Numbered from the stretch's first letter, positions 1 through 8,069 are shown. The stretch: DNA of 39,537 nt from Bacteroidales bacterium UBA5219 (GCA_002412425.1 DHVB01000032.1:1-39537), one strand, 5' to 3'. Notes: generated by a model not told the origin, from the letters alone. Made by a program: numbers and translations.

Positions 1-19
1 TTGAATTTAACGAATATCC

Positions 20-1171
20 CTAAATTAAACTTAGCAAATCTTGCTCATATTCTTTAATTATTTTATCCCACTCAAACAAATTGTGATACTTGTTTAAATC
101 TTCTATAGGTATTAAATAATTATTTAAAAATTTTGTGTTATAAAAATTTAAAATTTTATTTGCTATGTCTTTTGGATTTTGCGTTTCGATAAAATTGCCG
201 TTGTAATCTTCTTTAATCAAACTTTTATTATTACTAACCTCTGTAGCAATAAGATATTGTCCACATGCCAATGCTTCTAATGTTGCTATGCTCATACCTT
301 CGTTTAACGATGGCAAAACTGTTAGTGATGCAGAGCGGTAATTATACAACATTTCTTCTTTACTAACCCAAAGTTTAAATTCAACAATTTTATCAAAGCC
401 ATTAGCTTTAGTAAATTTCTCCATTTTTTTGCGTAAAACCCCGTCTCCTAAAATAATTACTTTAAAATCATCAATTTGATTTTTTATAATATTAATTGCT
501 TTTAAAAAACTCATTGGGTCTTTTTGTTTTACTAATCGACCAGGGAATAAAATTGTAAATTGCTTTTTTCGTAAACTGTAATCAGGACTAAAAACAGTAG
601 AATTCCAACCATTGTAAATTATTTTATTTTTATGTGAAAAACTGGGTCCCAAAAATGCATCTATATTGGTTTTCATATCATTAGACTGCACATAATTACG
701 TTTTGAATGTACGCAAATAGTTTTAATCCATTGATAGGTTAAAGCATGATACCACATCATTTCTTTAGGCATAAACCAAGGTATGTCGTGCCCATGTGAT
801 ATTATAACATAAGGCAATTGAAATCTCATTTTTAAACTATATGCAACCTCGCCACCAGGTAATGCAAAGTTTGCAAAACATAAATCATATTTATTTGAAA
901 CTAAATGTTTTTTTAGAAAAGCCTTGGCATAGCTAATCCAACTAAGCATTTCACGAGGGTTTGACCTGTATAGGTATTTCCTTTTTGATTTTAATCTAAT
1001 TATTTTTAAATTGTCATTTACTATTTCGACTTCTTTTTCGCCTTGAAACCATGTCGTAACAACACTTATTTCGTGTCCTAATTTAGATAATCCTTCGGCT
1101 ATATTTTGTGTAATAACACCAGCTCCACCACCTAAAGGCGGATATTCATAATTTAAAATCAATAGTTTCAT
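20..1171 (-). CDS. GT4-family glycosyltransferase
   Basis: This 383-residue protein is a GT-B fold glycosyltransferase of family GT4, expected to move a sugar from a nucleotide sugar to a lipid-linked or surface glycan at the cytoplasmic face of the membrane. The N-terminal Rossmann half opens with the typical LNYEYPPLGGGAG loop (residues about 6-18). The C-terminal half has FPGRLVKQKDP and the family's E-x7-E signature as EGMSIATLE, which binds the donor nucleotide sugar. There is no signal peptide or membrane segment. The gene lies 20 nt downstream of a response regulator on the same strand, so the two are probably co-transcribed. The length is normal for GT4. Acceptor and donor cannot be told from sequence. 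Confidence 0.88.
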   Translation of the reverse strand: MKLLILNYEYPPLGGGAGVITQNIAEGLSKLGHEISVVTTWFQGEKEVEIVNDNLKIIRLKSKRKYLYRSNPREMLSWISYAKAFLKKHLVSNKYDLCFANFALPGGEVAYSLKMRFQLPYVIISHGHDIPWFMPKEMMWYHALTYQWIKTICVHSKRNYVQSNDMKTNIDAFLGPSFSHKNKIIYNGWNSTVFSPDYSLRKKQFTILFPGRLVKQKDPMSFLKAINIIKNQIDDFKVIILGDGVLRKKMEKFTKANGFDKIVEFKLWVSKEEMLYNYRSASLTVLPSLNEGMSIATLEALACGQYLIATEVSNNKSLIKEDYNGNFIETQNPKDIANKILNFYNTKFLNNYLIPIEDLNKYHNLFEWDKIIKEYEQDLLSLI

Positions 1172-1191
1172 AAATACAAAGCTAATCGATT

Positions 1192-1569
1192 TTATTGAAT
1201 TTTTAAAAGTTTTTTAGTTTTTGCTAATAGCTCATCTTCTTTTATTGGTTTTGAAATAAAATCGTTGCAACCAATATCTAGAGCTTTATCTAATTCTTCT
1301 TTATAAGCATGTGCTGTTTGAGCTAAAATAGGAATATGAGGATCAATTTTTCTAATTTCTTTAGTGGCTTCATAACCATTCATCACAGGCATTTCCATAT
1401 CCATCAATATGAGGTCAATTTTATCCTTATTTTGTTTAAATATTTCTAAAGCTTCTAAACCGTTTTGAGCAAATAAAATTTCAAATTTATTTTTATCAAA
1501 AATTTCTTGAAAAAAATACTGACTTATTATCTCATCATCTGCTATTAATATGTTAATTAATTTTGTCAC
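1192..1569 (-). CDS. Single-domain response regulator (CheY-like receiver)
   Basis: This is a stand-alone receiver domain of 125 residues with no output domain. Acidic residues D11 and D12, phospho-acceptor D57 (in LILMDMEMP), T85 and K107 (in SKP) form a complete phosphorylation site, so it should accept phosphate from a histidine kinase or act as a relay. No kinase gene is nearby, so the partner must be encoded elsewhere. It precedes the GT4 glycosyltransferase by 20 nt, which suggests an operon but does not prove a functional link. A TATCTTTG promoter element lies upstream. Confidence 0.9.
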   Translation of the reverse strand: MTKLINILIADDEIISQYFFQEIFDKNKFEILFAQNGLEALEIFKQNKDKIDLILMDMEMPVMNGYEATKEIRKIDPHIPILAQTAHAYKEELDKALDIGCNDFISKPIKEDELLAKTKKLLKIQ

Positions 1570-1620
1570 TTTCGAACAATCAGAGCTTTATATAAAATGA
1601 AATGTCTGTATTTAATGATG

Positions 1621-1628
1621 CAAAGATA
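1621..1628 (-). promoter_or_regulatory. Putative -7 element for the response regulator operon
   Basis: On the minus strand this reads TATCTTTG, a full match to the Bacteroidota -7 consensus TAnnTTTG. It would place the transcript start about 45 nt upstream of the response regulator ATG. I see no clear TTTG -33 element at the expected distance. Confidence 0.5.
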
Positions 1629-1827
1629 GTTATATTTTTTTTTATTTTTTAAAATTATTAAAATTTCATATAAAAAAATCTGATATTTGAAATTTTTATT
1701 AAATTTATAGCTTGTAATGTTTGGCTAATGTTCTTAAAAAAAGCGAAATACGAGATTTTGTAAAAAGCTTAGGCATTAAAATATATGTTTAAGAATAGTT
1801 GTTTAAAATTTTTTTAATTTTATTACT

Positions 1828-1835
1828 TATCTTTG
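1828..1835 (+). promoter_or_regulatory. Putative -7 element directly before the DAHP synthase start
   Basis: TATCTTTG matches TAnnTTTG exactly and ends 6 nt before the ATG at 1842. A start point at the usual distance would fall on or next to the start codon, so the mRNA may be leaderless. The -33 element is weak: only TTTA, at a spacing of 22 nt. Confidence 0.5.
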
Positions 1836-1841
1836 CAACTT

Positions 1842-2891
1842 ATGAGTAAGGAATTTACAATTATAGCCGGTCCTTGTAGTGCAGAATCTGAGGAACAGAT
1901 TTTGTTAACAGCCCAAAAACTTAGTCAAACAGTGAAGCCTGACTATTTTCGTGCTGGTGTATGGAAGCCACGAACTCGACCAGGAAGTTTTGAAGGTGTT
2001 GGGGTAAAAGGCTTACTTTGGCTTAAAAAAGTGCAAACAGAATATGGAATTCCTGCTATTACCGAAGCTGGATGTGCAAATCATGTGGAAAAAATTTTAA
2101 AACATGGGTTAAGTGCTTTTTGGGTCGGAGCAAGAACTGTTGCAAATCCGTTTTCTGTTCAAGAAATAGTTGACGCTTGCGATAAAAAAAATATTAGTGT
2201 ATTTGTTAAAAATCCAATACATCCAGATATTGAACTTTGGATTGGTGCTATTGAAAGATTTTTGACTGCAGGAATTGAAAACGTATATGCTATTCATCGT
2301 GGCTTTTATCCTTACGAAAAAACTCATTTAAGAAATATTCCTCGTTGGGAAATTCCTATTGAATTAGCTCGCAGATTACCACAAGTGAAAATTATTTGCG
2401 ACCCAAGTCATATAGCAGGAAAACCTGAATATATTGCCGAAATTGCACAAAGAGCAATAAATTTGAATATGTGCGGAATAATGATAGAAACTCATTATAA
2501 ACCCGAAATAGCTCTAAGCGATAAAGAACAACAAATTACACCAGATTTGTTGGCTAAAATAATTTCTGAATTAAGTTTTAGAAAATTATCCGCAGATACT
2601 TCCGAATATAGAAATAACTTGAACGATTTACGCGAAAAAATTGATGCAATAGATTTTCAACTAATTGATATGTTGGAACATAGGTTTAAACTTGTTGATG
2701 AAATAGGTAATTTGAAAAAAGATAATAATATAACTATTTTGCAATTAGAAAGGTGGAAGTCAATTATTGAATCTCGCTTAAATTATGCAAATCCAGATAA
2801 TATTTCTAAAGATTTTCTGCTTAAAATTTTACAAATGATTCATAAAGAGTCTATTGCAAGGCAAAATAAAATTTTTGATGAAAGAAAATAA
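1842..2891 (+). CDS. Bifunctional DAHP synthase / chorismate mutase
   Basis: This 349-residue fusion joins the first and a later step of aromatic amino acid synthesis. Residues 1 to about 245 are a type I-beta DAHP synthase (KDO8P-synthase-like), which condenses phosphoenolpyruvate and erythrose 4-phosphate; GPCS (10-13), KPRTRPGSF and CDPSHIAG are visible. Residues about 255-349 are an AroQ-type helical chorismate mutase (LREKIDAID...LLEHR-like helix, here MLEHRFKLVDEIG). In characterised Bacteroidota homologues the mutase domain also gives feedback control by prephenate. I chose ATG 1842; a TTG nine bases upstream lies inside the -7 promoter element. The gene stands apart from other aro, tyrA or pheA genes, and its 3' end overlaps the next gene. 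Confidence 0.93.
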   Translation: MSKEFTIIAGPCSAESEEQILLTAQKLSQTVKPDYFRAGVWKPRTRPGSFEGVGVKGLLWLKKVQTEYGIPAITEAGCANHVEKILKHGLSAFWVGARTVANPFSVQEIVDACDKKNISVFVKNPIHPDIELWIGAIERFLTAGIENVYAIHRGFYPYEKTHLRNIPRWEIPIELARRLPQVKIICDPSHIAGKPEYIAEIAQRAINLNMCGIMIETHYKPEIALSDKEQQITPDLLAKIISELSFRKLSADTSEYRNNLNDLREKIDAIDFQLIDMLEHRFKLVDEIGNLKKDNNITILQLERWKSIIESRLNYANPDNISKDFLLKILQMIHKESIARQNKIFDERK

Positions 2892-3963
2892 AACTCCATA
2901 TATCAAACTGTCGCTTAAAACAATAAAGGAAAATTTAAACTTCTTTTCTAAAACTTTAGGCTTCCAAAAACAAGATATTTATTATCCTATAAAAGTAAAT
3001 TCTGACATAAAAATTTTGTCTTTATTGAAAAATGAGGGAGTGAATTTTGAAACTGGAGCTATTTCTGAAATTGAAAAACTAATAAAACTTGGAGTTTCGC
3101 CTCAAAATATTATATATGGAAATCCAGTAAAAGCAGATGAGCATATTTTACAAGCTTACAATTTAGGAATAAGAACTTTTGGACTTGATAGTTTTGTTGA
3201 GTTAGAAAAAATTTCAAAATTAGCACCAAATTCAAAACTGTATTTTAGGTTAGATATCAGTAATCATGGTGCGGAATGGGCTTTGACAAAAAAGTTTGGC
3301 TGTTCTAAAACTGATTTGTTTGAACTGTTTGAAAAAAGTACAATTTTTGGCTTAGCCCCTATGGGAATAAGTTTTCATGTAGGTTGGAATAACGCTGATG
3401 TGGAAAATTGGGAAAATGTTTTTGAATATATTGATGAAGTTAAAAATGATTTAAAAAAGCAATTTCCTGATTTTAATTTTATAAATATTGGTTCAGGCTT
3501 TCCAGCACATAAGAATGATGGAAAAGAAAATTTAAAAGAAATTTCAAAAATAATTTTACCATATTTAAACAAATGGCGTAGCGAAAATATTAAACTAATT
3601 GCCGAACCAGGTTCTTTTTTAGTAGCTTATGCAGGAATTTTACACACAAAAATTATTGAAATTATTGAACGTAAAGATAAAAAATGGGTTTTTATTGATG
3701 CAGGAGTCTTTCAAGGTTTTTTCTGGAGTTTAAGTGGAATAAATTATAATATTCGTGCCGAAAAACAAAATAACAATGAAAATTTTGAAGAATTTGTTGT
3801 GTGTGGACCAACTTGTGATTCTCACGATGTTTTTTCTTACTCAGTAAAATTACCAAAATCAATAAAAAAAGGCGATATTTTATACATTGAACCTGCTGGA
3901 GCTTACATATATTCAGCAAAAGAGTATAATGGATTTTTTTATCCACCGCAGATTTTTGAATAA
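2878..3963 (+). CDS. PLP-dependent amino acid decarboxylase, ornithine/lysine decarboxylase-like (fold type III)
   Basis: This 361-residue enzyme has the alanine-racemase-fold barrel of the ornithine/diaminopimelate decarboxylase family. The PLP lysine is K39 in YYPIKVN. FHVGW supplies the His that stacks on PLP, GSGFP is the phosphate-binding glycine loop, and EPG is the strand that binds the pyridine nitrogen. CGPTCDSHD (C309, C313, D314) is the catalytic Cys/Asp motif typical of ornithine and lysine decarboxylases rather than of LysA. This points to a basic amino acid substrate and polyamine synthesis; exact specificity is not decidable. ATG 2878 lies 14 nt inside the 3' end of the DAHP synthase gene, so translation is probably coupled. 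A TTG at 2854 would only add eight unlikely residues. Confidence 0.85.
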   Translation: MKENKTPYIKLSLKTIKENLNFFSKTLGFQKQDIYYPIKVNSDIKILSLLKNEGVNFETGAISEIEKLIKLGVSPQNIIYGNPVKADEHILQAYNLGIRTFGLDSFVELEKISKLAPNSKLYFRLDISNHGAEWALTKKFGCSKTDLFELFEKSTIFGLAPMGISFHVGWNNADVENWENVFEYIDEVKNDLKKQFPDFNFINIGSGFPAHKNDGKENLKEISKIILPYLNKWRSENIKLIAEPGSFLVAYAGILHTKIIEIIERKDKKWVFIDAGVFQGFFWSLSGINYNIRAEKQNNNENFEEFVVCGPTCDSHDVFSYSVKLPKSIKKGDILYIEPAGAYIYSAKEYNGFFYPPQIFE

Positions 3964-3975
3964 AAATACGTTTTT

Positions 3976-4007
3976 TTTGTAATTTCATACAAATACTATT
4001 AATTTTG
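3976..4007 (+). promoter_or_regulatory. Putative Bacteroidota promoter for the 4012 glycosyltransferase
   Basis: TTTG (3976-3979), a 20-nt spacer and TAATTTTG (4000-4007) match the Bacteroidota sigma factor consensus in both elements and spacing. The -7 element ends only 4 nt before the GTG start at 4012, so the predicted transcript begins at or next to the start codon. Confidence 0.62.
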
Positions 4008-4011
4008 TTCT

Positions 4012-5310
4012 GTGAAAAAAGTTTTAATAATATCTTATTATTGGCCCCCATCGGGTGGGATAGGAGTGCATCGCTGTCTTAAATTTGCAAAATATTTGCG
4101 AAATTTTGGCTGGGAACCTGTAATTTATGCTCCTGAAAATGCTCAGTATCCGTATTTTGACGAGTCAAATTTTCAACATATTCCTGAAAATGTAACTGTT
4201 TTAAAAACTAAAATTTTTGAACCTTTTGACATTTTTAAAAAGATTTCGGGACGTAAAAAAACTGATTCAGCAAACCCTGTGTATGTTAGGGATAGAAAAT
4301 TAAGCAAGATTGATAATTTTGCTATTTGGGTGCGTGGAAATTTTTTCATTCCCGATGCACGTAAATTCTGGATAAAACCCTCAGTAAGATATTTGAAAAA
4401 ATATTTGGAAGAAAATCCAGTAGATGCAATTTTTACTGACGGTCCGCCACATACAAACACGGTTATTGGCATGAAATTGTCGCAAGCAACCAAAATTCCA
4501 TGGCTAATGGATTTTCAAGACCCTTGGACACAAGTTGATTATTACGAAATGCTAAAAATCGGAAAAAGAGCCGACAAAATTCATCATAAATTAGAGCAAG
4601 AAGCTTTTAGAACAGCTAAAAAAACAACAATTGTAAGTCCAACTTGGAAAAAGGATTTGGAAGAAATTGGTGCAAAAAATGTTGACGTAATTTATTGGGG
4701 ATATGATGAAGACGATTTTAAAACAGACGAACCAGAATTAGATTCGGATTTTAGCATTATTCATGCAGGACAACTTGGATACGACAGACGACCAACTACT
4801 TTTATAAAACTTTTGGGTGATTTAAAAAGAGAAAATCCAGAATTTGGAAAACATTTAAAATTAAAATTTGCAGGCACTGTCGATTATGCAATTAAAGAAA
4901 TGATTATAGAAGCAGGTTTAGAAGATAATTATGTAGCTTTTGGAAATGTTTCTCGTCCTCAAGCAATTGAACTAACAAGAAAAGCTCAAGTTTTATTTTT
5001 ACCTCTAAATATTGCCGATAATGCAAAAGGCAGAATACCTGGAAAACTTTTTGAAAATTTAAGAGCTAAACGACCAATATTGTGTTTAGGTCCTAAGGGT
5101 AGCGATGTATCGAATATTATTAAAACAACAAATACAGGAGGCTCTTTTGAATATGATGATTATGAGGGGATTAAAAAGTTTTTATTGGAAATTTTTGATA
5201 AATTTTTGCAAAATAAAAACATTTTAAATGTTGAAAACATAGAACAATATACTGTAGAAAATCAAACTAAGATTTTAGCAGGATATTTAGATGAACTTTT
5301 GAAAGATTAA
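4012..5310 (+). CDS. Glycosyltransferase, GT-B fold (GT4-like)
   Basis: This 432-residue protein starts with the donor/acceptor loop SYYWPPSGGIGVHR typical of Bacteroidota GT4-like enzymes. It has a DFQDPWT segment near residue 165 and a C-terminal Rossmann half containing the stretch PGKLFENLRAKRPILCLGP, where E binds the nucleotide sugar. There is no signal peptide or membrane segment, so it acts in the cytosol, probably on capsule, O-antigen or glycan precursors. The start is GTG; no upstream ATG fits. It has its own promoter, 48 nt after the decarboxylase. Its stop overlaps the tail of the opposing gene at 5307 by 4 nt, leaving no room for a terminator. The substrate is unknown. Confidence 0.82.
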   Translation: MKKVLIISYYWPPSGGIGVHRCLKFAKYLRNFGWEPVIYAPENAQYPYFDESNFQHIPENVTVLKTKIFEPFDIFKKISGRKKTDSANPVYVRDRKLSKIDNFAIWVRGNFFIPDARKFWIKPSVRYLKKYLEENPVDAIFTDGPPHTNTVIGMKLSQATKIPWLMDFQDPWTQVDYYEMLKIGKRADKIHHKLEQEAFRTAKKTTIVSPTWKKDLEEIGAKNVDVIYWGYDEDDFKTDEPELDSDFSIIHAGQLGYDRRPTTFIKLLGDLKRENPEFGKHLKLKFAGTVDYAIKEMIIEAGLEDNYVAFGNVSRPQAIELTRKAQVLFLPLNIADNAKGRIPGKLFENLRAKRPILCLGPKGSDVSNIIKTTNTGGSFEYDDYEGIKKFLLEIFDKFLQNKNILNVENIEQYTVENQTKILAGYLDELLKD

Positions 5311-6185
5311 TTTTCTGGAAAAACAAAATCAAAAGTTAGTTGGTTTACTTCTGCTTTTAGAGACCTTTTCTTTTCGTTTATATTATTAATAGGTGTATCG
5401 GTATTTTCTTCACCAGTTTTGATTATCAGTCCGTATTCAGCGAATATTTTAGCTTTTTCAATAATATCAAGGTCTTCTAAATGCTTGTCTAAGAGTTCGT
5501 AAAGTTCGTAAATAAGTTTGTCGCTATCTTTACGAATATTCTCAATGTTTTCAACTTCTGCTTTATTTGATTTTAGTTTACTATTTCTAAATAGCCATAC
5601 TTCTTTAAATTTTTCTACCCAAGCTCTTACTGCACCAAGTGATGGATTTGAGAAATATTTTCCACCATCAGCAATTCTTGCAGCATCTGCATTAAATAAA
5701 TCTTCTGCAATTTTAAGTAGATTTTCAGATCTTTTAGGGTTTGGAATCTCGAATGGAAAATCTAATCCGTAGTAGTTTGCAGTTTGAGAACTAAGTTCTC
5801 CACGTTCAATAGCCATGTATAAAGCCTGAAAATAATGAACAACAAAAATTTTAGCCTTATTAAAAAGATCTTTAAACTCTTGGTCTTCTTTTTCTTTTTG
5901 CTCTCTAACAAAACTTTCGTAAGCTTTTAGTTTTTCAAAAATGCTATAGTGTTTTTCAATTCTTGCACTTAGAACTTCGCCTGCATTTGTATCATTATCA
6001 ATGATTTGATCCTGTTTCTCGTAGAAAGATTTTAATATTAAAAACCTTTCAGCATCACTTTTATTATAAATCAACCCGTTCATATTTAACATTTGATACA
6101 AATATATAATCTTGTTTTCATATAATTTATATGGATTAAATATTTTATTTAACATTAAATTGTTTATTTTTGTAAACAAATTCAT
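5307..6185 (-). CDS. Conserved-looking protein of unknown function
   Basis: I do not recognise this family. The 292-residue product is soluble, charged and mostly helical, with no signal peptide. Residues about 75-110 are highly charged and may form a coiled coil (FVREQKEKEDQEFKDLF). A central block, about 130-200, carries NYYGLDFPFEIP and GAVRAWVEKFKEVW. The C-terminus is polar, with a low-complexity stretch around 255-275. The start at 6185 lies inside the divergent pyrH promoter. An alternative is ATG 6092 (M32): a TATATTTG element at 6099-6106 on the minus strand ends 6 nt before it, as seen for the DAHP synthase gene. A 15-nt inverted repeat (CATATAA/TTATATG, 6119-6133) precedes that element. 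Confidence 0.6.
   Translation of the reverse strand: MNLFTKINNLMLNKIFNPYKLYENKIIYLYQMLNMNGLIYNKSDAERFLILKSFYEKQDQIIDNDTNAGEVLSARIEKHYSIFEKLKAYESFVREQKEKEDQEFKDLFNKAKIFVVHYFQALYMAIERGELSSQTANYYGLDFPFEIPNPKRSENLLKIAEDLFNADAARIADGGKYFSNPSLGAVRAWVEKFKEVWLFRNSKLKSNKAEVENIENIRKDSDKLIYELYELLDKHLEDLDIIEKAKIFAEYGLIIKTGEENTDTPINNINEKKRSLKAEVNQLTFDFVFPEN
6165..6172 (+). promoter_or_regulatory. Putative -7 element for pyrH-frr
   Basis: TATTTTTG matches TAnnTTTG. It would start the transcript about 12 nt before the first pyrH ATG. I see no good TTTG at the -33 position. Confidence 0.45.
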
Positions 6186-6190
6186 TTTTA

Positions 6191-6901
6191 ATGATGGAAT
6201 ATAAAAGGATATTACTGAAACTTAGTGGCGAATCACTTGCAGGAGAAAAGAAGCAAGGTTTAGATGAGGAATGTTTGTTAGATTATTCTGAACAAATAAA
6301 AGCTATTTCTAAAAAAGGAATTCAAATAGGAATTGTAATTGGTGGAGGAAATATTTTTAGAGGTTTGTCTGGTGCTGCCAAAGGTTTTGATAGGGTTAAA
6401 GGCGACCAAATGGGAATGTTGGCAACTGTTATAAATTCTCTTGCATTACAGTCGGCTTTAGAATCTTTAGGTGTTAAAACTAAACTTTTTACCTCAATAA
6501 GCATAGCTTCTATTGGCGAAAAGTTCGCAAAACCTAAGGTAATGGAAGCTTTAAATTCAAATTTTATTTGTATATTTGCTGGAGGTACAGGAAATCCATA
6601 CTTTTCTACAGATACTGCTTCTGCTTTACGTGCAATTGAAATTGAAGCAGACGTTTTTCTAAAAGGTACACGTGTTGATGGAGTTTATACCGATGATCCG
6701 GAGAAAAATCCTAAGGCAACAAAATTTGATTCAATAAGTTTTGATGAAGTGTATGACAAAAATTTAAAAGTAATGGATTTAACATCATTTACTTTATGTA
6801 AAGAAAATAATATGCCTGTGATTGTATTTAACATGGATATAAAAGGAAATTTAGAAAAACTTATAAGTGGAGAAAAAATAGGAACTTTAATAAAAAAATA
6901 A
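6191..6901 (+). CDS. pyrH: UMP kinase
   Basis: UMP kinase phosphorylates UMP to UDP with ATP, in the cytosol, as a hexamer of the amino acid kinase fold. The 236-residue length is normal. Visible motifs are KLSGESLAG near the N-terminus, the glycine-rich IGGGNIFRG (about 51-59), the GTGNPYFSTDTA nucleotide loop, and GTRVDGVYTDDP, typical of bacterial PyrH. Two ATGs (6191, 6194) are in frame and either could be used. frr follows after 9 nt, an order that is widespread in bacteria, so the two genes form an operon. Confidence 0.97.
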   Translation: MMEYKRILLKLSGESLAGEKKQGLDEECLLDYSEQIKAISKKGIQIGIVIGGGNIFRGLSGAAKGFDRVKGDQMGMLATVINSLALQSALESLGVKTKLFTSISIASIGEKFAKPKVMEALNSNFICIFAGGTGNPYFSTDTASALRAIEIEADVFLKGTRVDGVYTDDPEKNPKATKFDSISFDEVYDKNLKVMDLTSFTLCKENNMPVIVFNMDIKGNLEKLISGEKIGTLIKK

Positions 6902-6910
6902 ACTAAGAAT

Positions 6911-7471
6911 ATGGAAGATTTAGAATTATATATTGAAACTGCAGAAGAAGGGATGGCAGCTGCGGTTGAACATTTAGAAAAAGAATTATCAAAAATTAGA
7001 GCAGGAAAAGCAAGTCCTGCAATGTTGGATAGTGTTAGAGTTGATTATTATGGAGTTGTTTCGCCAATTTCACAAGTAGCAAATGTTACATGTCCTGATG
7101 CGAAAACAATTTTTATTCAACCTTGGGATAAAACCGTTATCCCAGTTATTGAAAAAGCAATTTTAGCAGCAAATCTTGGTTTTAATCCAGCTAATAACGG
7201 AGAAGTTATTCGTATTATGGTGCCACCACTAACCGAAGAAAGACGTTTACAATTAGTAAAACAAACCAAAGCCCTTGGCGAAAATGCGAAAATTGCTATA
7301 AGAAATCAAAGACGCGATGCTATTGAAGAGTTTAAAAAAATGAAAAAAGACGGTTTGTCAGAAGATAAAGCTAAAATGGCAGAGCAAGAAGTGCATAAAA
7401 CTCACGAAGATTATATTAAAAAAGTTGATATCGTTATCGATAACAAAGAAAAAGAAATAATGACGGTGTAA
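6911..7471 (+). CDS. frr: Ribosome recycling factor
   Basis: RRF splits post-termination ribosomes together with EF-G. The product is 186 residues, the usual length. Family motifs are the N-terminal helix ending LSKIRAGKASPAMLD, then PWDKTVIPVIEKAI, and the strongly conserved IRIMVPPLTEERR followed by RDAIEEFKKMKKDGLSED in the long helical arm. It is the last gene of the pyrH operon. The repeat island begins within 10 nt of its stop codon, so its mRNA probably ends in that structured DNA. Confidence 0.97.
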   Translation: MEDLELYIETAEEGMAAAVEHLEKELSKIRAGKASPAMLDSVRVDYYGVVSPISQVANVTCPDAKTIFIQPWDKTVIPVIEKAILAANLGFNPANNGEVIRIMVPPLTEERRLQLVKQTKALGENAKIAIRNQRRDAIEEFKKMKKDGLSEDKAKMAEQEVHKTHEDYIKKVDIVIDNKEKEIMTV

Positions 7472-7552
7472 CACAGTTAAAAGTTTTTAAAGTTTCTAAA
7501 GTTCATAAAGTTTTTAAAGTTCGTAAGGACGGAAATTTTTATTACTATCTCC

Positions 7553-7617
7553 GCTCGCTCGGATTTGCAATCCGAGTGCTTGGTAATGTTACACTCGGAT
7601 TACAAATCCGAGCGAGC
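7553..7617 (+). repeat. 65-nt double palindrome, copy 1
   Basis: Two 26-nt arms are inverted copies of each other with one mismatch (7568 C against 7602). They flank a 13-nt asymmetric spacer, CTTGGTAATGTTA (7579-7591). Each arm is itself a hairpin built on CTCGGATT/AATCCGAG and extended by GCTCG at the outer edge. The unit can fold as two small hairpins or as one long cruciform. Confidence 0.9.
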
Positions 7618-7620
7618 ATA

Positions 7621-7701
7621 ATGGGTGTTGGAGCGAGCGTCATGGGTGTTGGAGCGAGCGTCATGGGTGTTGGAGAGAGCGTCATGGGTGTTGAAGATAG
7701 C
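7621..7701 (+). repeat. 21-bp tandem repeat
   Basis: Three full copies (7621-7641, 7642-7662, 7663-7683) and a decayed fourth share the core GGTGTTGGAGCGAGCGTC. The first two are identical; the third has one change. The GAGCGAGC part equals the outer end of the adjoining 65-nt palindrome, so the tandem may have grown from it. Confidence 0.9.
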
Positions 7702-7710
7702 AGATGTTAG

Positions 7711-7761
7711 TTGTCCGTAGGACAACACAACAAGACCGTCGAAAGTTTGTCCGTAGGACAA
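7711..7761 (+). repeat. Paired short hairpins TTGTCCGTAGGACAA
   Basis: Two identical 15-nt palindromes (7711-7725 and 7747-7761; 6-bp arms, loop GTA) are separated by a segment containing AAGACCGTCGAAAG. The same pair with a related spacer recurs at 8215-8262. Confidence 0.88.
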
Positions 7762-7771
7762 CATGTGATTA

Positions 7772-7828
7772 ACCGTAGGCGGCAGCCTGCGGTAGTTAGA
7801 CCCTCAAAGGCTTTGCCCGCAAGGGCAA
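7772..7828 (+). repeat. Two GC-rich hairpins
   Basis: ACCGTAGGC (7772-7780) pairs with GCCTGCGGT (7785-7793) with one mismatch and loop GGCA. TTGCCC (7813-7818) pairs perfectly with GGGCAA (7823-7828) across GCAA. They are found only in the first module. Confidence 0.8.
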
Positions 7829-7927
7829 CACAATAAAATTAGTTAAAAGTTCATAAAGTAAAAAGTTCATAAAGACGCAATTTTTTATTAAAGTTCAGTT
7901 AAACGTTTGTAATTCAATAAATTAGCA

Positions 7928-7967
7928 GTATAGTAGATACTGCGCACGCGCAGTGTCTTATCTATAC
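7928..7967. repeat. Long imperfect hairpin between the two modules
   Basis: The inner stem ACTGCGC/GCGCAGT (7939-7945 and 7948-7954, loop AC) extends through several more pairs. After a small internal loop it is closed by an outer stem GTATAG/CTATAC (7928-7933, 7962-7967). There is no T-tract that would make it a classical terminator. Confidence 0.75.
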
Positions 7968-8012
7968 AAATTTTAATTTATTATATACAATCACAAATCA
8001 ATAAAAATGGTA

Positions 8013-8065
8013 TTGTATTTTAGAAAATACAAAATATTATTGAAATTGTATTTTCAAGAATACAA
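8013..8065. repeat. Two related AT-rich palindromes
   Basis: TTGTATTTT/AAAATACAA (8013-8021 and 8024-8032) is perfect with a 2-nt loop. A sister copy, TTGTATT/AATACAA (8046-8052 and 8059-8065), follows after 13 nt. Both share the TTGTATT arm. Confidence 0.8.
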
Positions 8066-8069
8066 CACC

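Noticed and set aside
1833..1841. TTG start for the DAHP synthase gene three codons upstream
   Set aside because: The TTG is part of the TATCTTTG promoter element and the ATG at 1842 matches the expected N-terminus.
3692..4051. A 119-codon minus-strand frame across the end of the decarboxylase and the start of the glycosyltransferase
   Set aside because: It overlaps two well-supported genes and the promoter between them, and its product looks like antisense low-complexity sequence.
7621..7701. Regular repeats that could suggest a CRISPR array
   Set aside because: The 21-bp units follow each other without unique spacers and there are no cas genes in the window.
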